From NCBI GenBank assembly GCA_027943335.1, contig BSBK01014807.1, positions 2,501 through 66,500 of the forward strand: a stretch of DNA of 64,000 nt. The letters are read 5' to 3'. Each line of letters opens with the position of its first letter. The first letter of the stretch is position 1. The DNA comes from Chamaecyparis obtusa (lineage: Eukaryota; Streptophyta; Pinopsida; Cupressales; Cupressaceae). Below, one piece after another: positions 45,116 to 57,640 of the stretch. The position numbers and the translations under genes are program-made. The notes below the pieces were generated by a model. That model made no database searches. It saw only the letters and a list, made by a program, of their open reading frames with translations, and was not told the origin of the DNA.

Positions 45116-46644
45116 TATTAGTATGATTTAGAATAATTGAGAGGGGGGTGAATCAGTTATCCTCAAGTCTAGATGTACTAATTTATCTTTTAAACTCTTC
45201 AACAAACTTAGATCTATTCATCAATTCACTCGATCTCTATTGAATAAATCAATAACACAAAAATTGCATTTAACTATCCAAAAGTAATTAACTTGCATAA
45301 TACAATACTTTCAACAACATTCACATGAGATAACATTCACATAAGTATAACACTAGAATTTAACATGGAAACCAAATATGGGGAAAACCACTAGTAACAT
45401 GCTAGTAATTTTTAGTCTTCTCAAGTGAGCTCTGTGAGAAGCCAATCCTGTTAAAGGTTTACAATACACATTGTTAGGTGTGACCCTATTAAAGGATTTA
45501 ATCACCCTGTTAAGAGTGGCTTGGTTAGAGGGATTAAGAACATTCCATTAGAATGTCATCTTTATTAAAGGATTTACAAAATGACTATTAGGTCAACTTT
45601 GATTAAAGGATTTTGACTTAAATAATGGTTAGAAAGTAATAGTAGATTTTGATCTGAAATATACAACTCACTTTACAAATACAGATATGATTCTCTCATA
45701 TGTTGATTTACTGACTGACCTTCATTTCCATCTCCATATCTGATCTACTCAGAAACCCCTTCAAGCAATCACCTCAACTCTTCTCAGCTCTTCATATATC
45801 TCCTTTAGCCTTCTTCTTAGGTTTGTCGGTCAATAACATCAACCTCTTCCACCATACTCATAACCTTACAATAAATTCATCCTTATACCTCCTTGATTAG
45901 GTAGATTAATCTTTTGTCACTTAATCTCTTCCGTAGATCCTAGGTTTAGGTCAGATTCATCAAATCCTTCCATCATTTTGTTCTCCACCTTATCCTTCTA
46001 AATACATCCTTAAACTTCTCCTTGATTCCATAGGAAAACAATTAACCATGCATTAAATGCTCTATACCACTCATTAATAATGTCAACATGTTTTACCTAT
46101 CCCAAGAATTCAACTATGTCCGCTGGGATTCTTAATTCCTTCATAAATTGTAATTACTGATGCTAGGTCAATACTGTGTAAATCTACTTAGTCATCACTG
46201 GATAACTTGATCATTGCTAATAATTTCCTTCTCAACAAATACTATCTTCACTGGGTTAATTCTCTGACACTCAACAATTACTAATGCTTGGTTGACACTA
46301 AACTTTACTCGGCTTATATTGGTGCTCGATCAATACTAGCATCACTCGGCTTAAATTAAATTTCTTCTCTTTTTCTCGGTTAAGCCTATGCTTTAAATCT
46401 ATTGACTTCTTCACTTAGTGTTAAAGATAAGCAACACAGTACCTAATCAATTTTCCAACTAATCAAGTACCCATTATAATATCACATAACTCAACCTTTC
46501 CTTATGTCCTCTTTTCATCTCCTCTTTTCAGATCCTCTTCATCAATCAACATATATGGTACTCTACTAGATAGCAACTGTCTTACCAATTAATGTTTGAC
46601 ATCAATGACAATGTAACAATTGTTCCAATTGTAGTTTCCAACAC
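45116..46644 (-). mobile_element. Solo LTR of a Copia-2-like family
   Basis: A 1529-bp LTR with no partner, starting TATTAG (expected TG) and ending TTTCCAACA. It is flanked by perfect CTCCC duplications (45111-45115 and 46645-46649). It has the GAGAGGGGGGTGAATCAGTT tract and the GGAAACC...GGGGAAAACCAC module. Orientation is minus by comparison with Copia-2. The interrupted gene frame rejoins across it. A solo LTR arises by recombination between the two LTRs of a full element. Confidence 0.85.
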
Positions 46645-48557
46645 TCCCTTATAATTCATTTGATACGTTTGTAGAGTATGTTTGATGCAAGCTCTAACAC
46701 CATCATGTTCACCTCTTCCATATCGACTCTCAAAGAAACTCTAGACATGTATATTTTCATTACGATGATATCTGAATAGTGCATAAAATGGTCTAGATGA
46801 TTTGAATTATGCAACACATCCATCTGATAGTCAAAAATTATGTTTATCAATTTTTATGCATCTTTCGTTCAAATTTGAAAAAATATCTTGAAGCAGTGTT
46901 CTATATAAAGAATGTCATGCTCTTTATCATCACTTATGTTAAAATGATATTCCTTCTTGATGACATGTGCTTCAAATGCTCTCTAAATACCATCCAAATC
47001 TAACTGTGCATGTTAATAACACACAAGTACCATATTACTAGTCTGCTCTGAAAAATAGCATTCTGATTGAACCACCTTTTGATGAACAAGGGAATATTTT
47101 TCTCTGAAATCAACAACTAATAGAATAGTTCAAAGTGAAAAATTGTCTCTTAGTGTTTGGAATTGTTCTACTTGCCACTTTGCAAAAAAACACAATGAAT
47201 GCAGGGTTGAATCAATTTTTTAACTTTATCCATAAATACTCCAATAGTTAATTCCTCTTCAACATACACTAACCTTTTGGATTCTTTCCCAAAAAAAAAT
47301 GCATTCTTTACATATTTGTAACTCTTACAATTTACCATCTTTGTTACATCAATGTTTTCATTTTTCAAAGGAAAAAGAGCCAAATCGGCACATGTTTCAC
47401 ATATTCCTTTTATGTAATTTATTTGACCATCTATATTGTCTCTTTTGTCACATAAAATGGATGAGAGAAAATCACTTTGTCTAGTAGGAGGAGCATATTC
47501 AAAACCATAAGTTTCTTCCACAACCTTTTTAAAAACTTTATAGTGGAGATCAAATTCAATATGATAATGACAACAAGTTTCAAACACTTTGTTTATCGTG
47601 ACATAACATCTCCTCAATCTTTCAAACAATGTTTTCCCAATCTTTATATTAGGATTTGAACTACAAAATGACACATCCATTTCATGTTGCATTGTGTCTA
47701 ACCAATGTTTTGTATGATATTTATATTGATTAGCTGCAATTCTATATCTGATAATATCTTTGCTATTTGATGAAGGACGAGTATTATCATTCCAAAATAA
47801 TGTGACCAAATTCTTGATTGTCTCATCAATCCTATCAGAACGAGGAGCTCTACACATGATTTCTCAATTTCCTTCCAAGGTGCTATCATCCAAAAGAATC
47901 ACCTCTTAACATATCGTGATATTTTTTTCCTACTAAAACCAATCCAAGATGAAATTAAAGATAGTTGTCTGTTTCAGGGGATAGTGTTACCTACAATGGA
48001 TGTCAACATAACTCTTCTTGTAATGGTCTTATCTTTAGTTTGAGATGGCTTCCCTACTTGGCTCAAACCTTTCCTAATATTTTCAATCATATGAGTTTTC
48101 ATTTCAACAACTTTTATCTTCTTTGATGTTGTGTCTATACCCAATAATTTTAATGCCTCTTCCAACTTTTTGTTTATAAGTACAATTGAAAGCAATTGGG
48201 CTTGTTCAAGTGTTTCAAAATTATCAAATTTAGCCAATATTTCTCTTGATATCTTATTCATTGACCTCTTCTTAGCAAGACTTAAAGGTTGAACATTAGC
48301 AAATGATCTCAATTTATCCAAATCTATTGTAAGTATATGATCTAATTTTCTATAATTAACATTTCTCTTTACAGTTTGAGCTAGATCTATAAGTTCATCC
48401 ATACTAGTATGAGCACATGATCCTGGCCCTTCTCCAACATCAATTTATTGATCTTCTATAGGGAGTGATCTCGACCCTTCTTCAACGTGCATTTCCTCAA
48501 CTTGGCTTGACCCTCCTACTTGAGGTTCTCCTTCAACTTGACCATGTTTATTGTGAG
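46645..48557 (-). pseudogene. Transposase-like gene (RNase H-fold/DDE-type), main exon, decayed
   Basis: Minus-strand coding sequence with stops and frameshifts; large open parts are 48402-47974 and 47857-47168. N-terminal charged segment (SMDELIDLAQTVKRNVNYRK...). A conserved middle follows (NLVTLFWNDNTR, KHWLDTMQHEM, FERLRRC, CCHYHIEFDLHYKVF, ICETCADLALFP). The presumed catalytic half, in a shifted frame, has ILLVVDFREKYSLVHQ (D), NISDDKEHD (D), then LSDGCVA-stop-FKSSRPFYAL and FFESRYGRGEHDG. From memory, the pattern D-F-E-x-Y ... S-D ... SDGCxxQFK ... HGKGxxDGxG is typical of a transposase-like family common in animal and some plant genomes. I cannot name it with certainty. Its purpose would be mobilising its own DNA element. 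Confidence 0.6.
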
Positions 48558-48647
48558 CTACATGCACAAAAATGAATCAAGTTAGAGAAAAATAGAGCAT
48601 AAGTCCATAAAATTTGGGCACGTAAAATTAGAGGTCTAGGTCCATAC
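48558..48647 (-). other. Predicted 90-bp intron of the transposase-like gene
   Basis: On the minus strand the donor AAG/GTATGG (48648/48647) and acceptor TGCATGTAG/CT (48558/48557) join two coding-like segments. Splice sites are inferred from consensus only. Confidence 0.5.
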
Positions 48648-48850
48648 CTTCTTTAGTTTTATAATAATATGTCGATGCAACTTCACCATTTCTTTGTTTG
48701 GTGCTAGGTGACCTTTTTCTTACAAATTTACTTTTTCTTCCTTCCCTGTTCCCCTTTTCTTCTCTCAAAAAAATATCTTCTAAAAGTTTGGCGATTGTAA
48801 TTCTCCTCTTCAAAAAACATCTTAGAAAAAATCACCTTACTAGTAATTCT
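48648..48850 (-). pseudogene. Transposase-like gene, first exon (partial)
   Basis: The minus-strand frame encodes a very basic stretch (KRRITIAKLLEDIFLREEKG, then KFVRKRSPSTKQRNGEVAST) leading to the donor at 48648. No ATG in frame is certain; the frame continues upstream. A basic N-terminus would fit DNA binding or nuclear import. Confidence 0.45.
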
Positions 48851-51400
48851 CCTAGATCCAAAAAATCATCTTTGATAAAAAAACATTTAGCAATTCTCCT
48901 CTAAAAAAAATACCTTTCAAAAAATCAGAGCAATAGTAAAAAATGCGAATTAAGTTTATTGTAGTTGTGTAAAAAATGAAAAAAATAAATATTTTCCTTT
49001 ATACCATAAAAAAAACAAAAAACAAAAAACATAATTAGCCAACCTAGGTCGGGTAAAAGTCCAATAGGGATTGTTCGCGCCAAAATTTTCCCAAGGGGTC
49101 TTCCCGTGAAGAATCCTTCACTCAAAGCCTTGGGATCCCTTCATATGAAGGGTATCTTCGTTCGAAGACCCCAAACTTGAAGGTTTAATCAGGGGAAAAA
49201 AACTACAAAAAAATGGCATTTCAAGGCCTGAAACAAAGACCAAACAAAATGATCTTCTGAAAAAAAATGTCAGATAATTCTACTTAGAGTAAGCTTTCTA
49301 ACAACTATAATTTTAATACATATTGAGTTCATTGTCACTTTGGAATTTTACTTTAATTAAACATAGGTTGTTTGTCCATTGGCAACCTATCTCTTCGATG
49401 CTTTGGGAAAATAGTAACTTACAAAAAAAAATTATGAAAAATATGTAGGAAATGTGTATTTGTATTACATTTATATCAATAAAATGAAAAATGAATTTCG
49501 ATATATACAAATCAAGTTAGATCGATCCAAAACAAGCTATGTCTAAATTCTAGTTACTCTCGCTTTAGAACTTAATAAAGTATGAAATATTAAACCAAAA
49601 TGAATGAAACTAATTTCATCCATTAGATGTTGAAGTTAAAAATATAACCTCAAAATAATTATATCTTTATCATTTTTAAAAAAAAAGTTATGCTTATCTA
49701 ACTGACAATCACTCCTTAAAAATATTGATTTTTTCATACAAACCACTTTTTAAAGGAGAAAGAAAAATAGATTCAAGTCAATTTTATTTTATTTTTTTAA
49801 ATATATTTAAAAACTAGAAAGAAAATTTTAAAAGACTCTAGTTTACATCATCTTCAAATTTCTAATAGTTTTGAGGCAATAGGGATTCAAAAGTGAAGGT
49901 TTTTTTTTTTTCAACATCAACATCGAAAGCTTATTATATCTATTTATTTGATTATGAACAACTATTATAATTAGTCCTAAGTATCTTTCCATATTATATA
50001 ACAAACATATGTTGTGCATCCAAATTTTGAAATTGAGCAAATAGATGTACATCACATATGACATAACAAAAAAAACATCATTTATACATGACATGCATGA
50101 TTTGATAACTATTTAAATTAGGATATTTTTATAAACATATAAAATATAATTATGTTTTAAAAAACATTATAGTAATGTACCTGTAAATATGAAAAGAGTA
50201 TATTTATGTCTTTTTATTTTATTTTGATTTTATTAATTAGAATATTTGAAATGTAACAATAAATTTATGATACACTTTTTTTTTTAATATTATTCTATTC
50301 CAATCTTATCATCCATTATCTTTAAATATTAGTTTTTGTCTATTGATCTTGTATTTATTTTTCAATTCTGGACTAGAGTTATGGGTTTAGATAAGTCTTG
50401 ATTTATTTCTACATTCATAAATCTAACATGTAAATTCTTGAATCTTCATCCTATTAATATTTATTCTAAAATTTTTGAGCTAACGTAACATACATTTTTA
50501 TTGATTTGTTTTCTATGTTATTTTCATTTAATATATCTTACTCATTAAATTTGAAAAATAGACCACAAACTTCATTTTTATACAATACAAGCTAAAGTTA
50601 TTTAAGTTAAATAACCCCTTCTTAAAATTCGATAATTTTCAATTTCTTGCTTTTTTCCTTCTTGTATATGACCATTCTCATGAGTAGATATACAAAATGT
50701 TTTCTTTAGTAGGTTTGACCACTTCCTATCTTAAAAGAATCATGATGTAGAAAAATATATTATTGTGTAAGATACTTGATTAAAATGAGGAGGTTGCATA
50801 ATAAAGATCTAACTCATAAATGTGTTCACTTAGATGGTATCATGTACTATAGATGAGTCAACTTTTGCATGTCACATGGCTAGTGGAAGTTGTATTGTAA
50901 TTGATTGTGGGTCCAATAAAATTAAAACAAATGTTCACTTCAATATTTTTGTTGGAATAATTTTTTTAAAGGGGATAAATCATTTTGTAAGATCCAAATA
51001 CTATTTGAACATTAGTAACAATAACAACACCACCACATTTAAACTATATCACTATGTCAATATTAATATTTGAAAGAGAACAATAATTTTTTTATTAAAT
51101 ATTATTTAGATTTTTTATCGTATATATATTTATAGTAAATAATTATAAATATTAACATTTATTATTTTATCATCTTTAAGTTTTTTGGATGTATAACAGG
51201 ACGCGTACGTATACAATGGAAAAAATTACTATACTTTATCTCACGGCCAGTGCCACATGGTGAGACAGACAACATAAAAGCATTTTTGTAAATAATGAAT
51301 GGTTGATTAAATATTAACTATACCTTTTTGACACAGTTGATACCGTGACCACATACAAGGATATGTTATTTATGATTTTGCACCCTAATACATCAATGAC
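48851..51400. other. AT-rich spacer with a palindrome cluster at 49091-49170
   Basis: No gene or recognisable element. Homopolymer A/T runs dominate. The only GC-richer island is 49050-49200, containing CCCTTCATATGAAGGG (49137-49152) and TCTTCGTTCGAAGA. It lies upstream of the transposase-like gene on the minus strand. Confidence 0.5.
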
Positions 51401-51496
51401 ATTGGAAATACAGAATACAATGAATTTGAATAAACAACCTGAAGGCTCCAACGTTCAGGGCTTATTTTTGCTTAATCTTGTTGGCAAATTAAGACT

Positions 51497-53962
51497 TCAT
51501 AATCTCTTTTTGCGGATGCAAGGAAACAAAAACATTAAAATCTTATCAACCCACTTGAAGTATTTCTTTCTCCATCCCTTTCTCACTGCAAGCAATAACA
51601 TTACACAGCAATAACCTGCTACATGTGACAATACCAGTCCACCATACCATAGTATTTGCTTTCTATCGTCTTCATTTCTGTCTTCCAGACCATTTGGAGG
51701 AGGATGGGGAGCAAACTCTGGCCAATGACACTTCTTTGGAAGAGGGCATCCTTCCAAATATGGATTTCCAGAATAAAATGTCTTATCAAATGTGGTCATC
51801 TGTCCTCCTTGAGGTATGCTTCCTGATAAGTTGTTGTTGGACAAATTTAACCATCCTAATGAAGTCGCCGATTGTATTTCTGCAGGAATCCTTCCAGAAA
51901 GCCTGTTTGTCGAAAGATCCAGTGACTCTAGTTTTCTCATTTCACCCAAACTGGGTGGAATAATTCCACTCAGTTTGTTCATTGACAGATTGAGATACTT
52001 CAACCCCTTCAACTTTCCAAAATCCAACGGAATTTTTCCATTTAGTTGATTATTGGAGAGATCTATGCCTGTGAATGTCGAAAGAATATATGTGTAATAC
52101 CGTTCTGAGCCTTTCACAGTCATGCTAAATTCATCACGAGACGGAATTTCATATACAATTGACTCAATAGGGCCAATACCAGAATATGACTTAATGCCAT
52201 TGTCTTTTGCAATCACATGAAAAGGATTCAACTGAGCAGATAATATATGGCCATCTTCTCTTGATAAACTCATTGCTTGTAGAGATGAAATGTTAGGTGG
52301 AATAAAACCTGATATATTGTTAGACGAAAGGTCTAAGATCTGGAGCTGTTTCAACTGGACAATTTCTGAAGGAATGCTCCCTCTGAAACAATTATCATTC
52401 ATTATCAACACTTGAAGAGCTGAGAGATTTCCAACTGACCATGGAATATCCCCATCAAATCTGTTATGCCCAATATCTAGTACTTGTATTTTCTTACAAT
52501 TGATGATTGACACAGGGAAGGCTCCACTTAGCTTATTATTTCTCACAATTAGAGAAGAGGAGCATACCCCAGCGGGTATACTTCCATTCAACCTATTATG
52601 CCCCAAATTCAACACTTGAATCATGTTATAGTTGGCAAAGCATGAGGGAATGCCTCCATTCAATTTGTTGTTTGACAGATCTAGCTTTTCAAGGTGAGTT
52701 AAATGGCACAAACTTTGAGGGATATTGCCAATGAGAGAATTGTCATTAACCATCAGGAGCTGTAGATCTGGAGGCCACGAAGATGATATGTGTCCAGTGA
52801 AAGCATTTCTAGATACATCAAATACTGTCATCCATCGAACAGATCTAGCGGGGATAACAAGACTGCCATTGAAATGATTTCCTGAAATGTTGAACAGATA
52901 CAACTGAGGATTGTTCTCCAGTATCCATGAGGGGATTTCTCCAACAATATTGTCGTCAGCCAATGCCAACCTCTGTAGTGAATACTGAGTGAAAAGCCAC
53001 TCGGGAACTCGACCACCAATACTGCATGACACTAGATCTAAGCCTGCTAACTGGAACTGTGGCAGCCAACTTGTGCTAATATTCAGAGCACAGTATGACA
53101 CGTACAAAAATTTCAAATCTGCAAGGTTATGAAACAGATTATCTGAAATAGTAATATGGGAGAGCCAGAGAACCTTTATGGATGATGGCAATGCCAACTG
53201 CGAGGAACTAATGTTCTCAGGTAATGAAAAATCACGAGCAAAGAGCAAATTGAGGGAGGAAAGTCCAGTGAGTTGAAGACTCCCATTGAACATGTTGCCA
53301 GATATACTCAAGAAATTGAGCAACGAGAGTTTGTTCAAGGAAAGTGGGATTTGCCCAGTAAATTTATTGTAATGCACACTAAGTCTACTAAGAAAAATAA
53401 GATTTCCTAGACACGATGGTAGGTTTCCATCGAGTTGATTAATGCTTACGTCTAGATTGCTAAGATTTGTGAGCAAGCAAATGACAGTGGGAACTATCCC
53501 TGTCAAACTATTGTTTTTTAACACCAAAACCTGAAGATGAGATAGATTTCCCAAACAGGAAGGGATCTTACCTGTTACTCCAATGCTTTTCAAGATGAGG
53601 ATTTTGAGAAAAGGAAGGTTGCACAAACTACTCGATATGACTCCTCTCTGCAATCCCTGGTCTGTATGATGGGTGTAAACGCTCAAATTAACCTTATCTG
53701 CATTGTTGGTGTAACCAGTCAAATTAAGCCGCTCTACATGGCCCGTGACATTATTGAAGTATACGCCTTCCCATGTGGAGCAACAATCACTTCCATTCAC
53801 CCATGAATTGAGAATGCCATCAGAGACGTTCAAGGCTGCCTTGAAGGAAAGAAGAGCTTGGGATTCCTGGGATGGACAAATGATTAGACCGATACATGGG
53901 TTTGTAGAAAGGATAATGAAAAATGCACTGAGAAAGGCAATGCTGATAGAGGGAACAGCCAT
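51497..53962 (-). CDS. LRR receptor-like protein (RLP class), 821 residues, intronless
   Basis: A cell-surface receptor without a kinase, of the class that works with SOBIR1/BAK1-type kinases in immunity or development (family knowledge). I chose the ATG at 53962 because it starts a good signal peptide (MAVPSISIAFLSAFFIILST). An in-frame ATG at 54010 and a frame open to 54247 are also possible, but the latter runs through a minisatellite. Domains: LRRNT with CPSQESQALLSFKAAL and SDCCSTWEGVYFNN (about 29-66). More than 20 LRRs (about 70-735) of the LxxLxLxxNxLxGxIP type follow, with a non-LRR island near residues 590-640 (REDGHILSAQ ... EFSMTVKGSERYY). A CPLPKKC cap and an acidic stretch come next, then one membrane span (about 771-793) and a short basic tail ending RKKRL. 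The frame is intact, the only such cellular gene here. The specific ligand is unknown. Confidence 0.9.
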   Translation of the reverse strand: MAVPSISIAFLSAFFIILSTNPCIGLIICPSQESQALLSFKAALNVSDGILNSWVNGSDCCSTWEGVYFNNVTGHVERLNLTGYTNNADKVNLSVYTHHTDQGLQRGVISSSLCNLPFLKILILKSIGVTGKIPSCLGNLSHLQVLVLKNNSLTGIVPTVICLLTNLSNLDVSINQLDGNLPSCLGNLIFLSRLSVHYNKFTGQIPLSLNKLSLLNFLSISGNMFNGSLQLTGLSSLNLLFARDFSLPENISSSQLALPSSIKVLWLSHITISDNLFHNLADLKFLYVSYCALNISTSWLPQFQLAGLDLVSCSIGGRVPEWLFTQYSLQRLALADDNIVGEIPSWILENNPQLYLFNISGNHFNGSLVIPARSVRWMTVFDVSRNAFTGHISSSWPPDLQLLMVNDNSLIGNIPQSLCHLTHLEKLDLSNNKLNGGIPSCFANYNMIQVLNLGHNRLNGSIPAGVCSSSLIVRNNKLSGAFPVSIINCKKIQVLDIGHNRFDGDIPWSVGNLSALQVLIMNDNCFRGSIPSEIVQLKQLQILDLSSNNISGFIPPNISSLQAMSLSREDGHILSAQLNPFHVIAKDNGIKSYSGIGPIESIVYEIPSRDEFSMTVKGSERYYTYILSTFTGIDLSNNQLNGKIPLDFGKLKGLKYLNLSMNKLSGIIPPSLGEMRKLESLDLSTNRLSGRIPAEIQSATSLGWLNLSNNNLSGSIPQGGQMTTFDKTFYSGNPYLEGCPLPKKCHWPEFAPHPPPNGLEDRNEDDRKQILWYGGLVLSHVAGYCCVMLLLAVRKGWRKKYFKWVDKILMFLFPCIRKKRL

Positions 53963-54090
53963 TGCTTGGCAGAAGTTGCACACAATAAAGGATCTCACTT
54001 TGAGAGGCATACTAATAGGATAGCCTTGTGGATTGTTTACAATGAAAAATATTTCACATAGATAGATTTTTACATTGGCTAGAAATTTAT

Positions 54091-54315
54091 TCAACACTCG
54101 ACTGTGAGCTATTGAAGAGAAAAGGGGTGAGCACCAACAAACTGACAGAGAAATAAATTGAAATTTCAACAGTAGACTGTAAGCTATTGAAGAGAAAAGG
54201 GGTGGGCACCAATAAACTGACAGAGAAATAAATTGAAATTTCAACACTCGACTGTAAGCTATTGAAGAGAAAAGGGGTGAGCACCACCAAACTGACAGAG
54301 AAATAAATTGTATAA
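54091..54315. repeat. Minisatellite, 3 x 75 bp, upstream of the RLP gene
   Basis: Units begin at 54091, 54166 and 54241 with TCAAC(A)CTCGACTGTAAGC and share AGCTATTGAAGAGAAAAGG, then GTGAGCACC and ACTGACAGAGAAATAAATTG. The unit length is a multiple of 3, so the RLP frame stays open through it. A fourth, diverged half-unit lies at 58887-58930. Confidence 0.9.
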
Positions 54316-54475
54316 ATGTGTATTGATTATTATGTACTGGCTAATTGGTTGTTTATTGATAGTAATACAAAATGTTTTTTTATAGATTACAATATCAATT
54401 ACTAATAAATTATAAAAATAATTAGTAATATATTATAAATAGCTGTCATCGTATGTAGAAAAAGATAGGGAACAT
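54290..54475. repeat. Direct repeat, left copy, flanking the TIR element
   Basis: The stretch from CTGACAGAGAAATAAATTG through ATAGGGAACATT is repeated, with a few changes, at 58908-59095 on the other side of the TIR element. Confidence 0.85.
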
Positions 54476-54477
54476 TA

Positions 54478-54700
54478 TTTGCACCAGTCATTAGTCAGTG
54501 CCGTTACTCCCGTCAGTCCTGTTGCAACCGCCAGTTCACGTGCAACATGCGATGCCCACCTCCCAACATCTGTGACTAATTTAACATCTGCACGAGTACC
54601 GTTTTGAATGACTTTAAGTTTTTATTTATTTAAACTTTCGAACTCACATTCTATGAACGGATGGAGAGTTTTTTAAGTTTGAAAAATAATTTATTTTAAG
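54478..54700. repeat. Left terminal inverted repeat
   Basis: It matches the reverse complement of 56822-57032 over about 210 bases, at roughly 90-95% identity by eye. Confidence 0.85.
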
Positions 54701-56821
<2,121 letters not shown>

Positions 56822-57032
56822 AAATAAATTATTTTTCAAACTTAAAAAACTCTCCATCCGTTCATAGAATGTGAGTACGAAAGTTTAAATAAATAAAAAA
56901 TTAAAGTCATTCAAAACAGTACCCATGCAGATGTTAAATCAGTCACAGATGTTGGGAGGTGAGCATTGCATGTTGCACGTGAACTGGCGGTTGCAACAGG
57001 ACTGACGAAAGTAACGGCACTGACTAATGGCC
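56822..57032. repeat. Right terminal inverted repeat (interrupted)
   Basis: Reverse-complement partner of 54478-54700. It stops at GGCC (57032) because the small LTR element is inserted there, and resumes with CGGTGCAAAT at 58852-58861. Confidence 0.85.
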
Positions 57033-57081
57033 TGTTAGAATATTCTAGTAATTTCTACCAAGAACTTTGTGGTTTAAGATG

Positions 57082-57094
57082 GAATTTTCCAGAA
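57082..57094 (+). promoter_or_regulatory. Heat-shock element, perfect trimer
   Basis: GAATTTTCCAGAA fits GAA-nn-TTC-nn-GAA exactly. The same trimer is in the other LTR at 58432-58444. Confidence 0.6.
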
Positions 57095-57141
57095 TAGTAG
57101 TTATTTAGTAGTTTCTGGAAATTTTCACCTTCTAGAAGGGT

Positions 57142-57154
57142 TTCCAGAAATTTC
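57142..57154 (+). promoter_or_regulatory. Heat-shock element, perfect trimer
   Basis: TTCCAGAAATTTC fits TTC-nn-GAA-nn-TTC. In the 3' LTR the middle unit is mutated (GAA to AAA). Confidence 0.55.
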
Positions 57155-57248
57155 TCAAATGCAAAGTCAAAAATATTAAGTGAATTAGATTATTCTAGAG
57201 GCCTCCAGCTGGATTAGGGATTAGGTAAAGTTTCTAATATTATATTTA

Positions 57249-57261
57249 GAATGTTCTAGAA
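57249..57261 (+). promoter_or_regulatory. Heat-shock element, perfect trimer close to TATA
   Basis: GAATGTTCTAGAA fits GAA-nn-TTC-nn-GAA and is followed in phase by a further GAA (57264-57266), though with a two-base spacer only. It lies about 60 bases upstream of the TATA box. Identical in the 3' LTR at 58599-58611. Confidence 0.6.
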
Positions 57262-57318
57262 ATGAATGTCCGGTATGAGAAAATATTCTAGAGTTTTCTA
57301 TGTAACTTCTAAGCCTTC

Positions 57319-57328
57319 TATAAAAAGG
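57319..57328 (+). promoter_or_regulatory. TATA box of the small LTR element
   Basis: TATAAAAAGG, a strong plant TATA match, about 180 bases before the LTR end. The 3' LTR has it at 58669-58678. Confidence 0.75.
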
Positions 57329-57501
57329 CATTTTGTAATTGTGTTTCAAGCAAGCAATAGATTGCTTCCTCTGCCCACTACAGAGTGGTTTCAGAGTAAT
57401 TTATATTTGGGAAAATATATTTGTGTTTGTGTTTTGTATTGAATATGATGTTTGTATCTTTGGTTTGAGGAGTGGATCCAATCCATCCTCCCCTACAAAA
57501 T

Positions 57502-57514
57502 TGGTATCAGAGCA
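57502..57514 (+). other. Small element primer binding site
   Basis: TGGTATCAGAGCA, a perfect initiator tRNA-Met type site, 4 bases after the LTR end. Confidence 0.85.
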
Positions 57515-57530
57515 GGTTTGAAAATCATTT

Positions 57531-57640
57531 GGAGATCCTGTCACCATTTGTGACAGACGTCAAGAAAGGGAGATCCTGTCACCATTTGTGACAGATGTTA
57601 AGAGGGAGATCTTGTCACCATTTGTGACAAACCTCTGAAA
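57531..57640 (+). repeat. Three tandem hairpin units in the small element leader
   Basis: GGAGATC(C/T)TG followed by TCACCATTTGTGACA occurs at 57531, 57569 and 57605 (spacing 38 and 36). Each unit can fold as TGTCAC-CATTT-GTGACA. A fourth relative lies near 57853 (TGTCACCATTTGAGACA). Confidence 0.85.

Larger units (their letters stand above)
57033..57497 (+). repeat. Small element 5' LTR (465 bp) with promoter
   Basis: It starts TGTTAGAATATTCTAG and ends CCTCCCCTACA. It contains three perfect heat-shock-element trimers and a TATAAAAAGG box. The terminal 110 bases give the transcript start region. Confidence 0.92.

Noticed and set aside
50834..51073. 79-residue frame in the spacer
   Set aside because: No similarity I can recognise; codon composition like the surrounding AT-rich DNA.
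54010..54247. Upstream in-frame start of the RLP at 54247 (916 residues)
   Set aside because: The extra N-terminus is translated minisatellite and would bury the signal peptide; starts at 53962 or 54010 are far more plausible.
57531..57640. Regularly spaced palindromic repeats as a possible CRISPR array
   Set aside because: Only three units, spacers not unique, inside a plant LTR element with primer site.
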